Made by a program: the position numbers and the translations under genes
From: a virus
Virus record (IMG/VR): IMGVR_UViG_3300002231_000784
Location: 2,120 to 30,226 of that record
Length of the DNA stretch: 28,107 bases
Reading direction: 5' to 3' (one strand)
The notes under the pieces: model-generated
Databases searched by the model: none
Told to the model about the DNA's origin: nothing
The model's input: the letters and a program-made list of their open reading frames with translations, nothing else
Part shown: positions 19,941-27,334 of the stretch, piece by piece
How positions within the stretch are numbered: position 1 is the first letter of the stretch
How the letters are laid out: each line of letters opens with the position of its first letter

Positions 19941-20684
19941 ATGGCTAATCCGCAAACAGAAAACGGGTACACAATAATTGCTAATGAAATATTGGAGGCT
20001 TTAACAAAAGCTAGTTTAAATGGTACTGAATTTAAGGTTATTTTATGTATAATAAGGAAGACATATGGATTCAAGAAAAAAGAGGATAGTATATCGCTTA
20101 CGCAATTTGTCAAATTTACCAGAAGTTCATTACAAGCTATATGCAAAACACTAAACAAATTGATACTAAACAAATTGATACTAGTTAATAAAGGTGGTTA
20201 TATTAACAAATATCGCTTTAATAAGAGATATAACGAATGGATACTAAACAAACGTATACTAAACAGTTGTTTACTAAACAAACGTTTAAAAACTACTAAA
20301 CAAATGGATAATCAGATACTAAACAGTTGTTTAGATACAAAAGAAACTATTACAAAAGAAACTATTACAAAAGAAAGTGGTAAATCCAAAAAACAAAAAA
20401 TTTTTTCAAAAGAAGTTCAGAAATTATCAGACTTTCTTTATGAGTTAATTAAACAGAATGACCCTAAGTTTAATAAAAATGCTAGAAAGTGGGATGATGC
20501 TATGGATAAGATCATAAGGATTGATAAGAGAGATTATAACGAAGTTGCAAAGATTATACAATTCGCACAAGAGAGTGATTTTTGGAAGGGTAATATTTTA
20601 TGTGGTGCAAAGCTTAGAGAAAAATATACTCAATTACTATTACAGGCAAAAGAAAAAGGCGGAAACGCAGTATTTATTTCATAA
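19941..20684 (+). CDS. Replication initiator, phage replication protein O N-terminal type
   Basis: A 247-residue protein. Residues 1-85 match the lambda O-type N-terminal domain: MANPQTENGYTIIANEILEA, VILCIIRKTYGFKKKEDSIS, and LTQFVKFTRSSLQAICKTLN as the winged-helix recognition part. This domain binds origin iterons. The middle (~75-150) is a low-complexity stretch (LNK-ILN-type repeats, then TKETITKES) whose DNA carries iteron-like repeats. The C terminus (~155-247) is Lys-rich and helical, and would contact a host or phage helicase loader or helicase. No helicase gene is seen here, so the host DnaB-type helicase may be recruited. Confidence 0.85.
   Translation: MANPQTENGYTIIANEILEALTKASLNGTEFKVILCIIRKTYGFKKKEDSISLTQFVKFTRSSLQAICKTLNKLILNKLILVNKGGYINKYRFNKRYNEWILNKRILNSCLLNKRLKTTKQMDNQILNSCLDTKETITKETITKESGKSKKQKIFSKEVQKLSDFLYELIKQNDPKFNKNARKWDDAMDKIIRIDKRDYNEVAKIIQFAQESDFWKGNILCGAKLREKYTQLLLQAKEKGGNAVFIS
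20150..20376 (+). repeat. Iteron-like repeats and AT-rich tract inside the initiator gene (candidate origin)
   Basis: ACTAAACA occurs at 20150, 20165, 20243, 20258, 20273, 20295 and 20318; most copies extend to TACTAAACAAA or TACTAAACAGTTGTTTA. Several are 15 bases apart. Two copies (20258 and 20318) belong to near-palindromes of the form TAAACA-GT-TGTTTA. Right after them, 20339-20376 is an AT-rich 15-bp tandem unit (AAAAGAAACTATTAC, two and a half copies). Iterons followed by an AT-rich region inside the O gene is the arrangement of the lambda origin. Function is inferred from that resemblance. Confidence 0.65.
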
Positions 20685-20695
20685 CCAAAATTATT

Positions 20696-20989
20696 ATGGA
20701 AGGAATTAAAAATTATAGGATTAACTTTATGGACAAAACATCGATTAACGTTGATTCAGAAACAGCATTAGCAGTAATGAAGTCAATGGATTTAGGGAAG
20801 AAGATTGTTATCATTGAGGGCGAATGTTTTGTATTACATCAGGTATTATCAGTCAGAAGGGATTTTGAATTAGAGAAAGATGAGCTTTATGGATTAGAGT
20901 TAACGAAGGAGGAAAAACTTAGTTTAGATGTTAGGAATTTGAAACATGGTAACCCACAAATAATTGATAACCTAAAAAAATTAACATGA
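20696..20989 (+). CDS. Hypothetical protein (97 aa)
   Basis: Starts MEGIKNYRINFMDKTSINVD in an AAAATTATTATG context. A small beta-rich domain (TALAVMKSMDLGKKIVIIEG; ECFVLHQVLSVRRDFELEKD) with a basic helical tail. It follows the initiator and overlaps the next gene by four bases (ATGA). I do not recognise it; a replication accessory role is possible by position only. Confidence 0.6.
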   Translation: MEGIKNYRINFMDKTSINVDSETALAVMKSMDLGKKIVIIEGECFVLHQVLSVRRDFELEKDELYGLELTKEEKLSLDVRNLKHGNPQIIDNLKKLT

Positions 20990-21195
20990 GTAAAAATAAA
21001 CCGAAAGGAACACCGTTATGGATTTGTAATTATGGGGTAAAACACAGAATGACAGAAGAATGTGAATGTAAAAACACATTCGGATTCCATTTTAATTTAT
21101 TGGAATATTGTCAAAAAACCTTTGGAATTGAATGGACACATCAAATAACGGAACACATGAGAAATGACTTTTTGAGAGTACAGAGTTTAAGCTAA
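20986..21195 (+). CDS. Hypothetical Cys/His protein (69 aa)
   Basis: Starts MSKNKPKGTPLWICNYGVKH, with Cys14, His20, Cys26 and Cys28 (RMTEECECKNTFGFHF) that could hold one zinc. Followed by EWTHQITEHMRNDFLRVQ. ATGA-coupled to the preceding gene. It is the last gene before a likely promoter for the packaging genes. Family unknown. Confidence 0.55.
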   Translation: MSKNKPKGTPLWICNYGVKHRMTEECECKNTFGFHFNLLEYCQKTFGIEWTHQITEHMRNDFLRVQSLS

Positions 21196-21206
21196 AATAA
21201 TTTTAT

Positions 21207-21235
21207 TTTACTTTTTTGTAGTTTTAGGCTATTAA
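21207..21235 (+). promoter_or_regulatory. Leaderless promoter for the terminase small subunit gene
   Basis: TTTACT (21207-21212), 17 bases, TATTAA (21230-21235), then six bases to the ATG at 21242. The same 17 and 6 spacing as P2 at 17815-17843 would place the first transcribed base at the A of the start codon. No Shine-Dalgarno precedes the gene. Confidence 0.5.
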
Positions 21236-21241
21236 TTAACT

Positions 21242-21832
21242 ATGGCAAAAAAGAAAATCACAACAAAGCGAAAGACGACACGAAGGGAAGTAAAAAGATT
21301 GGCAGAGGAAAAAGCAGGGGAATTACAGGAAAGAATATCTAAATTAAGAATTGAGGATATTTTGGATGAGGAACAATTGGAGATTTACACAAAGGCATCG
21401 GAGCAACAAAAAAAGTGGCTGGAATACTTCATAAGAATTGGTGATCCAAATGTAGCAGCAGAGAAAGCATATCCTAACCAAGCAGGGAATATGAGCAGGT
21501 TTATTACAAGTAGCAGATTGAGGAAAATGTTTAAGATTTCAGTGGCAGATTTGTTTAGAGCTGTTGGAATTGATGAATTAAAAATCGCTAAAAAGACAAC
21601 CCAATTATTAGACGCAAAGAGGACTATCAAGCGGTTTAAGAAGGGTGATTTAGTTGATGTAGTTGAGGAAGAAGATAATTTTGCTATCGGGAAAGGATTA
21701 GATGTAGCGATTAAATTAACAGGGAACGAGCCGACTCAAAAAATACAGCATGGGGAAGATTCCAAGAATCCAATGTTTAGAGGATTAGCTGAATTAATCC
21801 AATCTCAACAGAATAATAAAAAAGATGATTAA
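21242..21832 (+). CDS. terS: Terminase small subunit (DNA recognition)
   Basis: A 196-residue protein. A basic N-terminal arm (KKKITTKRKTTRREVKRLAE) precedes the helical DNA-binding core EQQKKWLEYFIRIGDPNVAAEKAYPNQAGNMSRF, which is the small terminase pattern (chewing helix-turn-helix with gN..A...AYP). The C-terminal half has a coiled helix and a polar tail that may bind the large subunit. Together with TerL (23381) it would cut and package concatemeric DNA. The gene has a leaderless promoter candidate directly upstream and is separated from terL by six small genes including RusA. Confidence 0.8.
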   Translation: MAKKKITTKRKTTRREVKRLAEEKAGELQERISKLRIEDILDEEQLEIYTKASEQQKKWLEYFIRIGDPNVAAEKAYPNQAGNMSRFITSSRLRKMFKISVADLFRAVGIDELKIAKKTTQLLDAKRTIKRFKKGDLVDVVEEEDNFAIGKGLDVAIKLTGNEPTQKIQHGEDSKNPMFRGLAELIQSQQNNKKDD

Positions 21833-21838
21833 ACCTTA

Positions 21839-22129
21839 ATGTCACTTACAATATGCTCCATATCAACACGTAATTACCTATGGAATACTTTAAAAACTCG
21901 AGAGGTTAATCGGTCTAATAAGTGGGAAAAATCCTTAACCGAAAAAGGAATGATTAATTATAACCAAAACTTAAAAGAAGGCAAAATAGTATGTGATAAT
22001 TGTGGTGAAGAGGAATTTTTTTGTGCAATAGCAGTTAATGAATTTATTGAGAGGGTTAAATTAGTCGGGTGGGAAATTAAAGAAGTGGGGAAAGGTTTTA
22101 AGCATTACTGTTTTTATTGTAAAGAGTAA
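21839..22129 (+). CDS. Zinc-ribbon hypothetical protein (96 aa)
   Basis: Starts MSLTICSISTRNYLWNTLKT. Near the middle CDNCGEEEFF and near the end HYCFYCKE give two CxxC pairs of a zinc ribbon (residues ~52-95). It lies six bases after the terminase small subunit gene. The stop (22127-22129) falls in the outer stem of the structured element that follows. No family recognised. Confidence 0.6.
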   Translation: MSLTICSISTRNYLWNTLKTREVNRSNKWEKSLTEKGMINYNQNLKEGKIVCDNCGEEEFFCAIAVNEFIERVKLVGWEIKEVGKGFKHYCFYCKE

Positions 22130-22243
22130 TTATTTCTTCCAGCTTATATGCTCTACTAAGAAATAGAGAGCCAATGTCAGTCTAGCTGGGGTAAAGCTCA
22201 GAGGCACCTACGTCTCATACACATAGGCTGGCAGAAGTAATTA
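22127..22243 (+). ncRNA. Candidate structured RNA in the leader of the RusA gene
   Basis: A 117-base interval with no gene. Its ends pair over 18 bases in three parts: TAATTA (22127-22132) with TAATTA (22238-22243), CTTC (22136-22139) with GAAG (22234-22237), CAGCTTAT (22140-22147) with ATAGGCTG (22223-22230, one G-U). Inside are a CTCTA...TAGAG hairpin (22151-22168) and GCTGGGG...CACCTAC...TCATACACATA. This last box shares GC(A/T)GGGG, CACCTAC and TCA...TACA with 5825-5967 but has its hairpin on the other side of the box. The 3' arm stops two bases before the RusA ATG, so it may regulate that gene. Confidence 0.5.
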
Positions 22244-22245
22244 TT

Positions 22246-22584
22246 ATGATACTTAAAACCCATATCAGAGCAGAGAGTTTAAACCGCATTCTGGGTATGT
22301 ACCCTAACAAGAAGAAGGCATACAAAGAGATGTGTTATTGGGAAGTAAGACGGTATACAGTACCAAAAAAAAGAGAGAAGGTTAGGAAGAAGATTATTTA
22401 TACTCATTACTACCCTGTAGTGCCAATGGATAAAGATAATCTAACAGGAGGGTTAAAATATGTGCAAGATGCTTTAACAAATTACGGGTTAATATATGAT
22501 GATAATGAGAAATGGGTAGAGACAAAAGTGCAGCAAGTAAAGGGGAATAAATATGCCCTTGATATAGAAATTTATGACATATAA
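22246..22584 (+). CDS. rusA: RusA-family Holliday junction resolvase
   Basis: A 112-residue protein with the RusA pattern: acidic cluster PMDKDN (Asp62, Asp64), GGLKYVQDAL (Lys71, Asp75), then GLIYDD (Asp85, Asp86), the residues that bind metal and cut. It would resolve Holliday junctions made by recombination and so debranch DNA before packaging. That fits its place between the terminase subunit genes. The N terminus is basic (KKREKVRKKIIYTHYYP). Its leader is the structured element above. Confidence 0.85.
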   Translation: MILKTHIRAESLNRILGMYPNKKKAYKEMCYWEVRRYTVPKKREKVRKKIIYTHYYPVVPMDKDNLTGGLKYVQDALTNYGLIYDDNEKWVETKVQQVKGNKYALDIEIYDI

Positions 22585-22732
22585 ATGTGTAAAGAAAAAA
22601 TATTATTCAGGGAAAGAATGTAATCATATGATTAATTGTGCCAAGAGATATAACAGAAAAGATTATATCCCGAAAAGGAAGTATTGGTGTAAACAGTGTA
22701 AAGCTTATCATTTATCATCTCAAAAATCTTAA
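22574..22732 (+). CDS. Small zinc-ribbon protein (52 aa)
   Basis: A 52-codon gene beginning 11 bases before the RusA stop, MTYKCVKKKYYSGKECNHMI, with Cys5, Cys16, Cys22 and the pair CKQC (39-42) plus His residues. It is basic, as would suit nucleic acid binding. The overlapping longer frame that begins at 22638 is a shadow of this gene. Family unknown. Confidence 0.55.
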   Translation: MTYKCVKKKYYSGKECNHMINCAKRYNRKDYIPKRKYWCKQCKAYHLSSQKS

Positions 22733-22733
22733 T

Positions 22734-22961
22734 ATGGCTAATAAAACCTTAACAACACAAATATTCAGGATTGAACATGATGAATATAATTACCTGATAG
22801 AGTTTTATAATACAGGGATTAAGCTAAAGAAGATGAAAGGCAAGAAGATAATAGAAAAATTTACTATGGGTAGAGATGAAGCTAAAATATTAAAAGATAT
22901 ATTCAGAGATACAAACCATATTTTTTCTTATCAAAATTTTAATTCTGATTTACCATTTTAA
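22734..22961 (+). CDS. Hypothetical protein (75 aa)
   Basis: Start set at MANKTLTTQIFRIEHDEYNY (22734), one base after the previous stop; an upstream in-frame ATG at 22638 would overlap the small zinc-ribbon gene entirely. A small alpha/beta protein with a Lys-rich turn (KLKKMKGKKIIEKFTMGRDE). Function unknown. Confidence 0.55.
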   Translation: MANKTLTTQIFRIEHDEYNYLIEFYNTGIKLKKMKGKKIIEKFTMGRDEAKILKDIFRDTNHIFSYQNFNSDLPF

Positions 22962-22963
22962 TT

Positions 22964-23143
22964 ATGCCACTTCATAGATTTAGATGTAGGGAATGTGGGG
23001 AGGAAATAGAAAAAATCGTTATGCATGAGGAAAGAGAGATCAAATGTAAATGTGGAGGTAGTGCTGAGAAGAAATTAAGTGCACCAACTTTTAAATGTAG
23101 TAGGGGATTGGATTATAGATGCGGTGACCCTCATAAAGTATGA
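22964..23143 (+). CDS. FmdB-like zinc ribbon protein (59 aa)
   Basis: A 59-codon gene starting MPLHRFRCRECGEEIEKIVM. The CxxC at C8/C11 and CKCGG (C28/C30) with a Lys/Ser-rich region after it match the short FmdB/CxxC-CxxC-SSSS regulatory zinc ribbon, seen in many bacteria and phages. Extra Cys follow (TFKCSRGLDYRCGDPHKV). The stop overlaps the start of the next gene in ATGA. Role unknown, likely nucleic acid binding. Confidence 0.7.
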   Translation: MPLHRFRCRECGEEIEKIVMHEEREIKCKCGGSAEKKLSAPTFKCSRGLDYRCGDPHKV

Positions 23144-23355
23144 ATATTACTAAGCCTACAGCAAAGGATTTACAGGGCTTTACCCTAAAGAGATATAGAG
23201 AGGCTTTAAAAGGCATGGTACTATGTGAATGTGATAGAGTATTTAATGAGATAATAAAGAATCTAAGCCAAATACCAGGCGAAAAGGTAATGGAGATATT
23301 CAAACAAAATCACGAAGTTAAGATAGATGCGAGATTAAAAATAACAAAAACTTAA
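23140..23355 (+). CDS. Hypothetical protein (71 aa)
   Basis: Starts MNITKPTAKDLQGFTLKRYR with a four-base overlap to the FmdB-like gene. A helical basic protein (LKGMVLCECDRVFNEIIKNL) with a Lys-rich tail. Position directly before terL suggests a head or packaging role, but nothing in the sequence identifies it. Confidence 0.55.
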   Translation: MNITKPTAKDLQGFTLKRYREALKGMVLCECDRVFNEIIKNLSQIPGEKVMEIFKQNHEVKIDARLKITKT

Positions 23356-23367
23356 TAACTAAACACC

Positions 23368-23388
23368 ATGCAAACTATGAATGCTTAA
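23368..23388 (+). CDS. Six-codon mini-ORF overlapping the TerL start
   Basis: ATG-CAA-ACT-ATG-AAT-GCT-TAA follows the AACACC context shared by four other starts in the window, whereas the TerL ATG at 23381 lies inside it in another frame. It could be a leader that couples translation to terL, or the AACACC may be chance. The peptide itself (MQTMNA) is too short to be a product with a likely function. Confidence 0.3.
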   Translation: MQTMNA

Positions 23389-24862
23389 TACTACCAAATT
23401 ACTAGAGGATATTAGAAAAGACCCAGCTAAAAATTTTTATGATAAAGTGCTGGGTTGTTCTCATTACAATATCCAAGATGAAATAACAGAGTCAGTATTT
23501 AATAACCAAAGGACTACAGTAAAAAGTTGTCATGGTTCTGGTAAATCCTATACTGCAGCCAGAGTTGGTATGGCTTTTATGTTTGCTTTTCCCAATAGTG
23601 TAGTTATTACTACTGCCCCAACTTTTAGACAGGTAGAAGATGTAATCTGGAGGGAATTTAGGGTCGCCCATTCTACTTCCAAGATAGATCTGGGAGGAAC
23701 ATTATTAAATACCAGATATGATATCGGCCCGAAGTGGTATGCTAAAGGGATTAGCTCAGATAAGTCTGATAATGTACAGGGTTATCATGCAGACCATTTA
23801 CTTGTTATTGTAGATGAAGCAGCTGGGGTAGCTAAAGATATTTTAGACGCTATACAGGGGCTTTTAACTTCCGAATCTGTACACTTACTCTATATCGGGA
23901 ATCCTACAGCTGGGGTTGGAAGTTTCTATGATAGTTTTAAGTCATCTATGTTCAATAAAATTAGTATCTCTGTATTTGATACTCCGAATTTTAAGATAAA
24001 CAACCTAAAGACTGTAGCTGACTTAAAGAAATTTAAAACAAGAGATGAGATAGCTAGTCTGCCTCTGGAGTATCCGCAGCTTGTAACTCCGCTATGGGCT
24101 TGGGAACGCTTAGAGGATTGGGGGGAAGATAGCCCAATATTTAAAGCTAGAGTTCTGGCTGAATTCCCAGAAGAGGGAGATGATACCTTAATTGGCCTCC
24201 ATCTTGTGGAGCAAGCTTTAAGAAAAGAATATACCCCTTTTGATTTTAAAGAATGGGGATTAAAGCCTCGCTCAATTGGAATAGATGTTGCCAGATATGG
24301 GGATAACATGACAGTAATGACAGCTATGCACAGGTATCAACATTTAGATACTAAGTGGCATCAAGGAAAAGACCTTATGCAGACAGCAGGAATGGCTATA
24401 AAATTCTTTAATGATATGGGGTTTGAAAAAAGAAGGGATAGATTTGTAGTAGATGATACAGGGCTTGGTGGAGGTGTAACAGATGCTTTATCAGAACAGG
24501 GGTATAATGTAATTCCTGTAAACTTCGGCTCTAGTAGTACAGAAGATTTATTTATGAATATAAAAGCAGAAATGTTCTGGAATCTAAGGCAGTTATTTAG
24601 AGATGATTTAATAGCGATAAAGGATATAGGAAAATTAATAGCACAATTACCAACTGTAAAATATAAATATACTAGCCAAGGTAAATTACAGATGGTAGAA
24701 AAGGAAAAGATGAAAGCAGAGGGATTAGAAAGCCCCGACTTTGCTGACTCCTTAGCCCTAGCCTGTTGGGGTGGTGCCATGCAAAGGGAAGGAAAGATTT
24801 GGAGTGGGGATAGTCCAGGCGGCAATACTTTAGCAGGTAACTTAATGAAAGCTAAATTTTAA
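23381..24862 (+). CDS. terL: Terminase large subunit (ATPase and nuclease)
   Basis: A 493-residue protein. ATPase: Walker A CHGSGKS (50-56), Walker B LLVIVDEA (140-147) with catalytic Glu, motif III YIGNPT (171-176). RNase H-like nuclease: IGIDVARYGDN (299-309), VDDTGLGGGV (357-366) and SPDFADSLALA (451-461), supplying the metal-binding Asp residues. Full length for a tailed-phage terminase. It would translocate and cut DNA at the portal, and is encoded just before the portal gene with one small gene between. The start is set at MLNTTKLLEDI because no better in-frame ATG lies upstream. Confidence 0.92.
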   Translation: MLNTTKLLEDIRKDPAKNFYDKVLGCSHYNIQDEITESVFNNQRTTVKSCHGSGKSYTAARVGMAFMFAFPNSVVITTAPTFRQVEDVIWREFRVAHSTSKIDLGGTLLNTRYDIGPKWYAKGISSDKSDNVQGYHADHLLVIVDEAAGVAKDILDAIQGLLTSESVHLLYIGNPTAGVGSFYDSFKSSMFNKISISVFDTPNFKINNLKTVADLKKFKTRDEIASLPLEYPQLVTPLWAWERLEDWGEDSPIFKARVLAEFPEEGDDTLIGLHLVEQALRKEYTPFDFKEWGLKPRSIGIDVARYGDNMTVMTAMHRYQHLDTKWHQGKDLMQTAGMAIKFFNDMGFEKRRDRFVVDDTGLGGGVTDALSEQGYNVIPVNFGSSSTEDLFMNIKAEMFWNLRQLFRDDLIAIKDIGKLIAQLPTVKYKYTSQGKLQMVEKEKMKAEGLESPDFADSLALACWGGAMQREGKIWSGDSPGGNTLAGNLMKAKF

Positions 24863-24866
24863 TATT

Positions 24867-25067
24867 ATGACAATAAAACAACTAAATGAAAAGGTAGACA
24901 GAATAATCGAAGTAGTAGCTCGTATTACTAAGATAGACATGGATGAATTAATAGATTATTTTGATAAAAAAGAACTACGCCATGACAGTAAAATTATAAA
25001 CTTAACCAATAATAAAAATGCTAATATTGCAAAAGATGAGAAAGGCAGTGGGAAGCCTATTGCCTGA
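24867..25067 (+). CDS. Small protein between TerL and portal (66 aa)
   Basis: Starts MTIKQLNEKVDRIIEVVARI in a TAATATTATG context, with a coiled-coil-like N-terminal half, then a Lys/Asn-rich tail (NLTNNKNANIAKDEKGSGKP). It overlaps the portal frame by 50 bases, unless the portal begins at its second Met. Function unknown; small proteins at this position may be packaging accessory factors. Confidence 0.55.
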   Translation: MTIKQLNEKVDRIIEVVARITKIDMDELIDYFDKKELRHDSKIINLTNNKNANIAKDEKGSGKPIA

Positions 25068-27282
25068 AAATAAAGACTCTAAAAACCAGCGAATTGGTAT
25101 CGAGCATGGTCATGTCGGGACAGACCTCTTTGGGGGATATTTGGATGTTGACTATCAAACTAAGTGGAGGAATCTGGCTACTAGGATAGACACAATAGAT
25201 GAGATGGTTGGTTCTGATGGCACTATAGAGGCAATATTGGATGCATATAAAAATCCTATAATGTCAGCTAAGTATTTTGTAAAACCTGCAAGCGAGGAGG
25301 CTAAAGATGTGGAATATGCAGCCTTTATCGAGCATAATTTATTTAATGAATTACAAGGGGGATTTAAAAACTTCTTATGGGAAACTTTGACAATGTATGA
25401 TTATGGCTTTTCTGTATTCGAAAAGGTATTCAAAATTAAAGATGGTAAAATTATGTGGCATAAGTTTGCTCCACGTATACAGGAGTCAATAGAAAAGTGG
25501 GGAATAGATGGGGAACAATGGGAAGATGGACACCCTGCTGGTATTACTCAAGAAATTAATTACTCAGATGAAAGCACAGAAAATAGTAAATTTGTTGCTA
25601 AAATCCCATGGGATAAGTTAATTCTATTTAGCCATAAGAGGATTGGTAATAACTTCGAGGGTAAAAGTGTTTTAAGATTCTGTTATATTCACTGGTTTAT
25701 GAAGAATCTTTTATATAAAATATCCTCTATCTCAGCTGATAGGTTTGGAACAGGTATTCCGTATATTAAGCATAAAACAGGTGTTTCTGATGATTTGATT
25801 AATGAGTATAAGAAGCTCGTAAAGAATATTAAATCAAATGAAAGAGGTTACGCAGTATTTGATGAGAATGTAGTTGAGTTTGATATTCTAGTGCCTAAAG
25901 GTAACTCAGAAAAAGGCTCAATAGAAAAAATGATATTACATCATGATAGAAAAATATATGATTCTATTCTGGCTGGCTTCCTTAACCTTACAGCAGGGGA
26001 GGGAGGAAGTAATGCCCTTAGCCAAGACCAAAGCTCATTCTTCCTTAGAGGTTTACAGGGAAGTGTGGATTATATCTTAGGGGTAATAAATGAGCATATT
26101 AAAGATTTAGTTATACAGAATTTTGGAGAGCAAGAGGGTTATCCAGAGCTAATGTCTTCTGATATTGGCCAGATAAGCTTAGATGAATATATAAACTCAA
26201 TCAAGGCTGCAAAAGAAGTGGGAATGTTAACTTGGTTAGGTGCAGATGAGGATAAAATAAGAGAGCAATTAAAATTACCGCCAATAAAAGATGAGGATAG
26301 AGAGGCTATAAAGGAGGAAAAGCCAGAGGAAGTACCAAAGGAAAAGCCGAAAGAAGTAGAGCCGAAAGAAATAAAAGCTAGTGAGGTTCGACAGTTTGCA
26401 AAAACCCCTACAGATAGGGAAAGACAATTTTATAAGAATATATCCGACTTTGAGAACTACTTAGAAAGTGAATATCATAATTATGTTAAGATAGTTGAGG
26501 TTGCTGAGGCAAAATTACAGAAGGGATTAGCTATGGTTTATGGGCAATCTGATATAGAGCTAATGGACGGGGTTAAGGTTTTAGCTTTTAGTAAGAAGAA
26601 CAAACAATTACAGAAAAAAGCTCTGGATTTTATAGATAAAGTTCAGAAGCAATTAAGTGATAAGATTATTAATGGGGCTATACAAAACAGACTATTTGAA
26701 AAGACCAGAATAATGTCTAAGGGGGCCATTAAAGATAACCTTAAAATGCTTCAGGAAATTAAAATTAACGAGAGCCAATTTAGTAGCTTTGTGTCGGGTC
26801 ATGTAAGTAATGTTAAGGGGATATTATTTAATGAACCAAGAAGAATGAGTGAGAAGGTAATTTTAAATTATGGCTCACAGGTCAGTATTGATTTAGCAGT
26901 TAAACAGGCAGGGAAAATTAAGTTTAATAGAAATATCCTTAAATTATCTACAGTAACTCATGCCAGAGGGGCTTATAATGCAGTACATTATGATAATTCT
27001 GTAAAGAATGGGTTTACAATGTTTAAACCAGTTGTGCCTAAAGGGAAGATGAAAGATGTAACCCCGAGTGGCATTACTTCATCTTTACTGTTTAAGATAT
27101 TAGTTGCAGCTGAGATAAATAGGCGGATAAATAAAAAGACTGATGGGGAAAATATAGATGCTATTACAGGATTAAATGTACATCATGGAGGATTCCTGTA
27201 TTACTATCCGATTGCTACTGAAAACCTTGAAGAAGAGAAAAAAATAGCAAAAGAACAGAGGGAAAAGTTTGAGAAAGAATAA
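25018..27282 (+). CDS. Portal protein, DUF935 / Mu gp29-like, with long C-terminal extension
   Basis: A 754-residue protein. Residues ~60-400 match the DUF935 portal family: RIDTIDEMVGSDGTIEAILD, KIPWDKLILFSHKRIG, NNFEGKSVLRFCYIHWFMKN, and SADRFGTGIPYI. A Lys/Glu/Pro linker (~430-465) joins a helical C-terminal part (~470-754) with LSTVTHARGAYNAVHYDNSV, which resembles a minor head (Mu gp30/F-like) region, so this may be a portal-head fusion. The first Met at 25018 overlaps the small gene; MRKAVGSLLP at 25036 is an alternative start. It follows TerL and precedes a Mu gpI-like protease, a Mu-type head order. Confidence 0.78.
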   Translation: MLILQKMRKAVGSLLPENKDSKNQRIGIEHGHVGTDLFGGYLDVDYQTKWRNLATRIDTIDEMVGSDGTIEAILDAYKNPIMSAKYFVKPASEEAKDVEYAAFIEHNLFNELQGGFKNFLWETLTMYDYGFSVFEKVFKIKDGKIMWHKFAPRIQESIEKWGIDGEQWEDGHPAGITQEINYSDESTENSKFVAKIPWDKLILFSHKRIGNNFEGKSVLRFCYIHWFMKNLLYKISSISADRFGTGIPYIKHKTGVSDDLINEYKKLVKNIKSNERGYAVFDENVVEFDILVPKGNSEKGSIEKMILHHDRKIYDSILAGFLNLTAGEGGSNALSQDQSSFFLRGLQGSVDYILGVINEHIKDLVIQNFGEQEGYPELMSSDIGQISLDEYINSIKAAKEVGMLTWLGADEDKIREQLKLPPIKDEDREAIKEEKPEEVPKEKPKEVEPKEIKASEVRQFAKTPTDRERQFYKNISDFENYLESEYHNYVKIVEVAEAKLQKGLAMVYGQSDIELMDGVKVLAFSKKNKQLQKKALDFIDKVQKQLSDKIINGAIQNRLFEKTRIMSKGAIKDNLKMLQEIKINESQFSSFVSGHVSNVKGILFNEPRRMSEKVILNYGSQVSIDLAVKQAGKIKFNRNILKLSTVTHARGAYNAVHYDNSVKNGFTMFKPVVPKGKMKDVTPSGITSSLLFKILVAAEINRRINKKTDGENIDAITGLNVHHGGFLYYYPIATENLEEEKKIAKEQREKFEKE

Positions 27283-27289
27283 AAAAGTG

Positions 27290-27319
27290 TTTACATTTTC
27301 AAAAAAATATTCATATAAT
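27290..27319 (+). promoter_or_regulatory. Promoter before the protease gene (TTTACA-18-TATAAT)
   Basis: TTTACA (27290-27295), 18 bases, TATAAT (27314-27319), immediately after the portal stop. It shares TTTACATTT, AAAATATT and ATATAAT with P1 at 17727-17755. Predicted start near 27326, giving a short leader with an eight-codon mini-ORF. Confidence 0.6.
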
Positions 27320-27334
27320 AGATTAAAGCACACC

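Noticed and set aside
22180-22240. tRNA gene
   Set aside because: A CTCATAC loop resembles an anticodon loop, but there is no T-loop (TTCGA) or proper acceptor stem.
22638-22733. Upstream extension of the 75-aa gene
   Set aside because: It overlaps the small zinc-ribbon gene in another frame; the ATG at 22734 has a good context.
23926-24825. Long - strand frames inside terL (127 and 154 aa)
   Set aside because: They lie opposite a strongly supported terminase gene and show only its reversed codon pattern.
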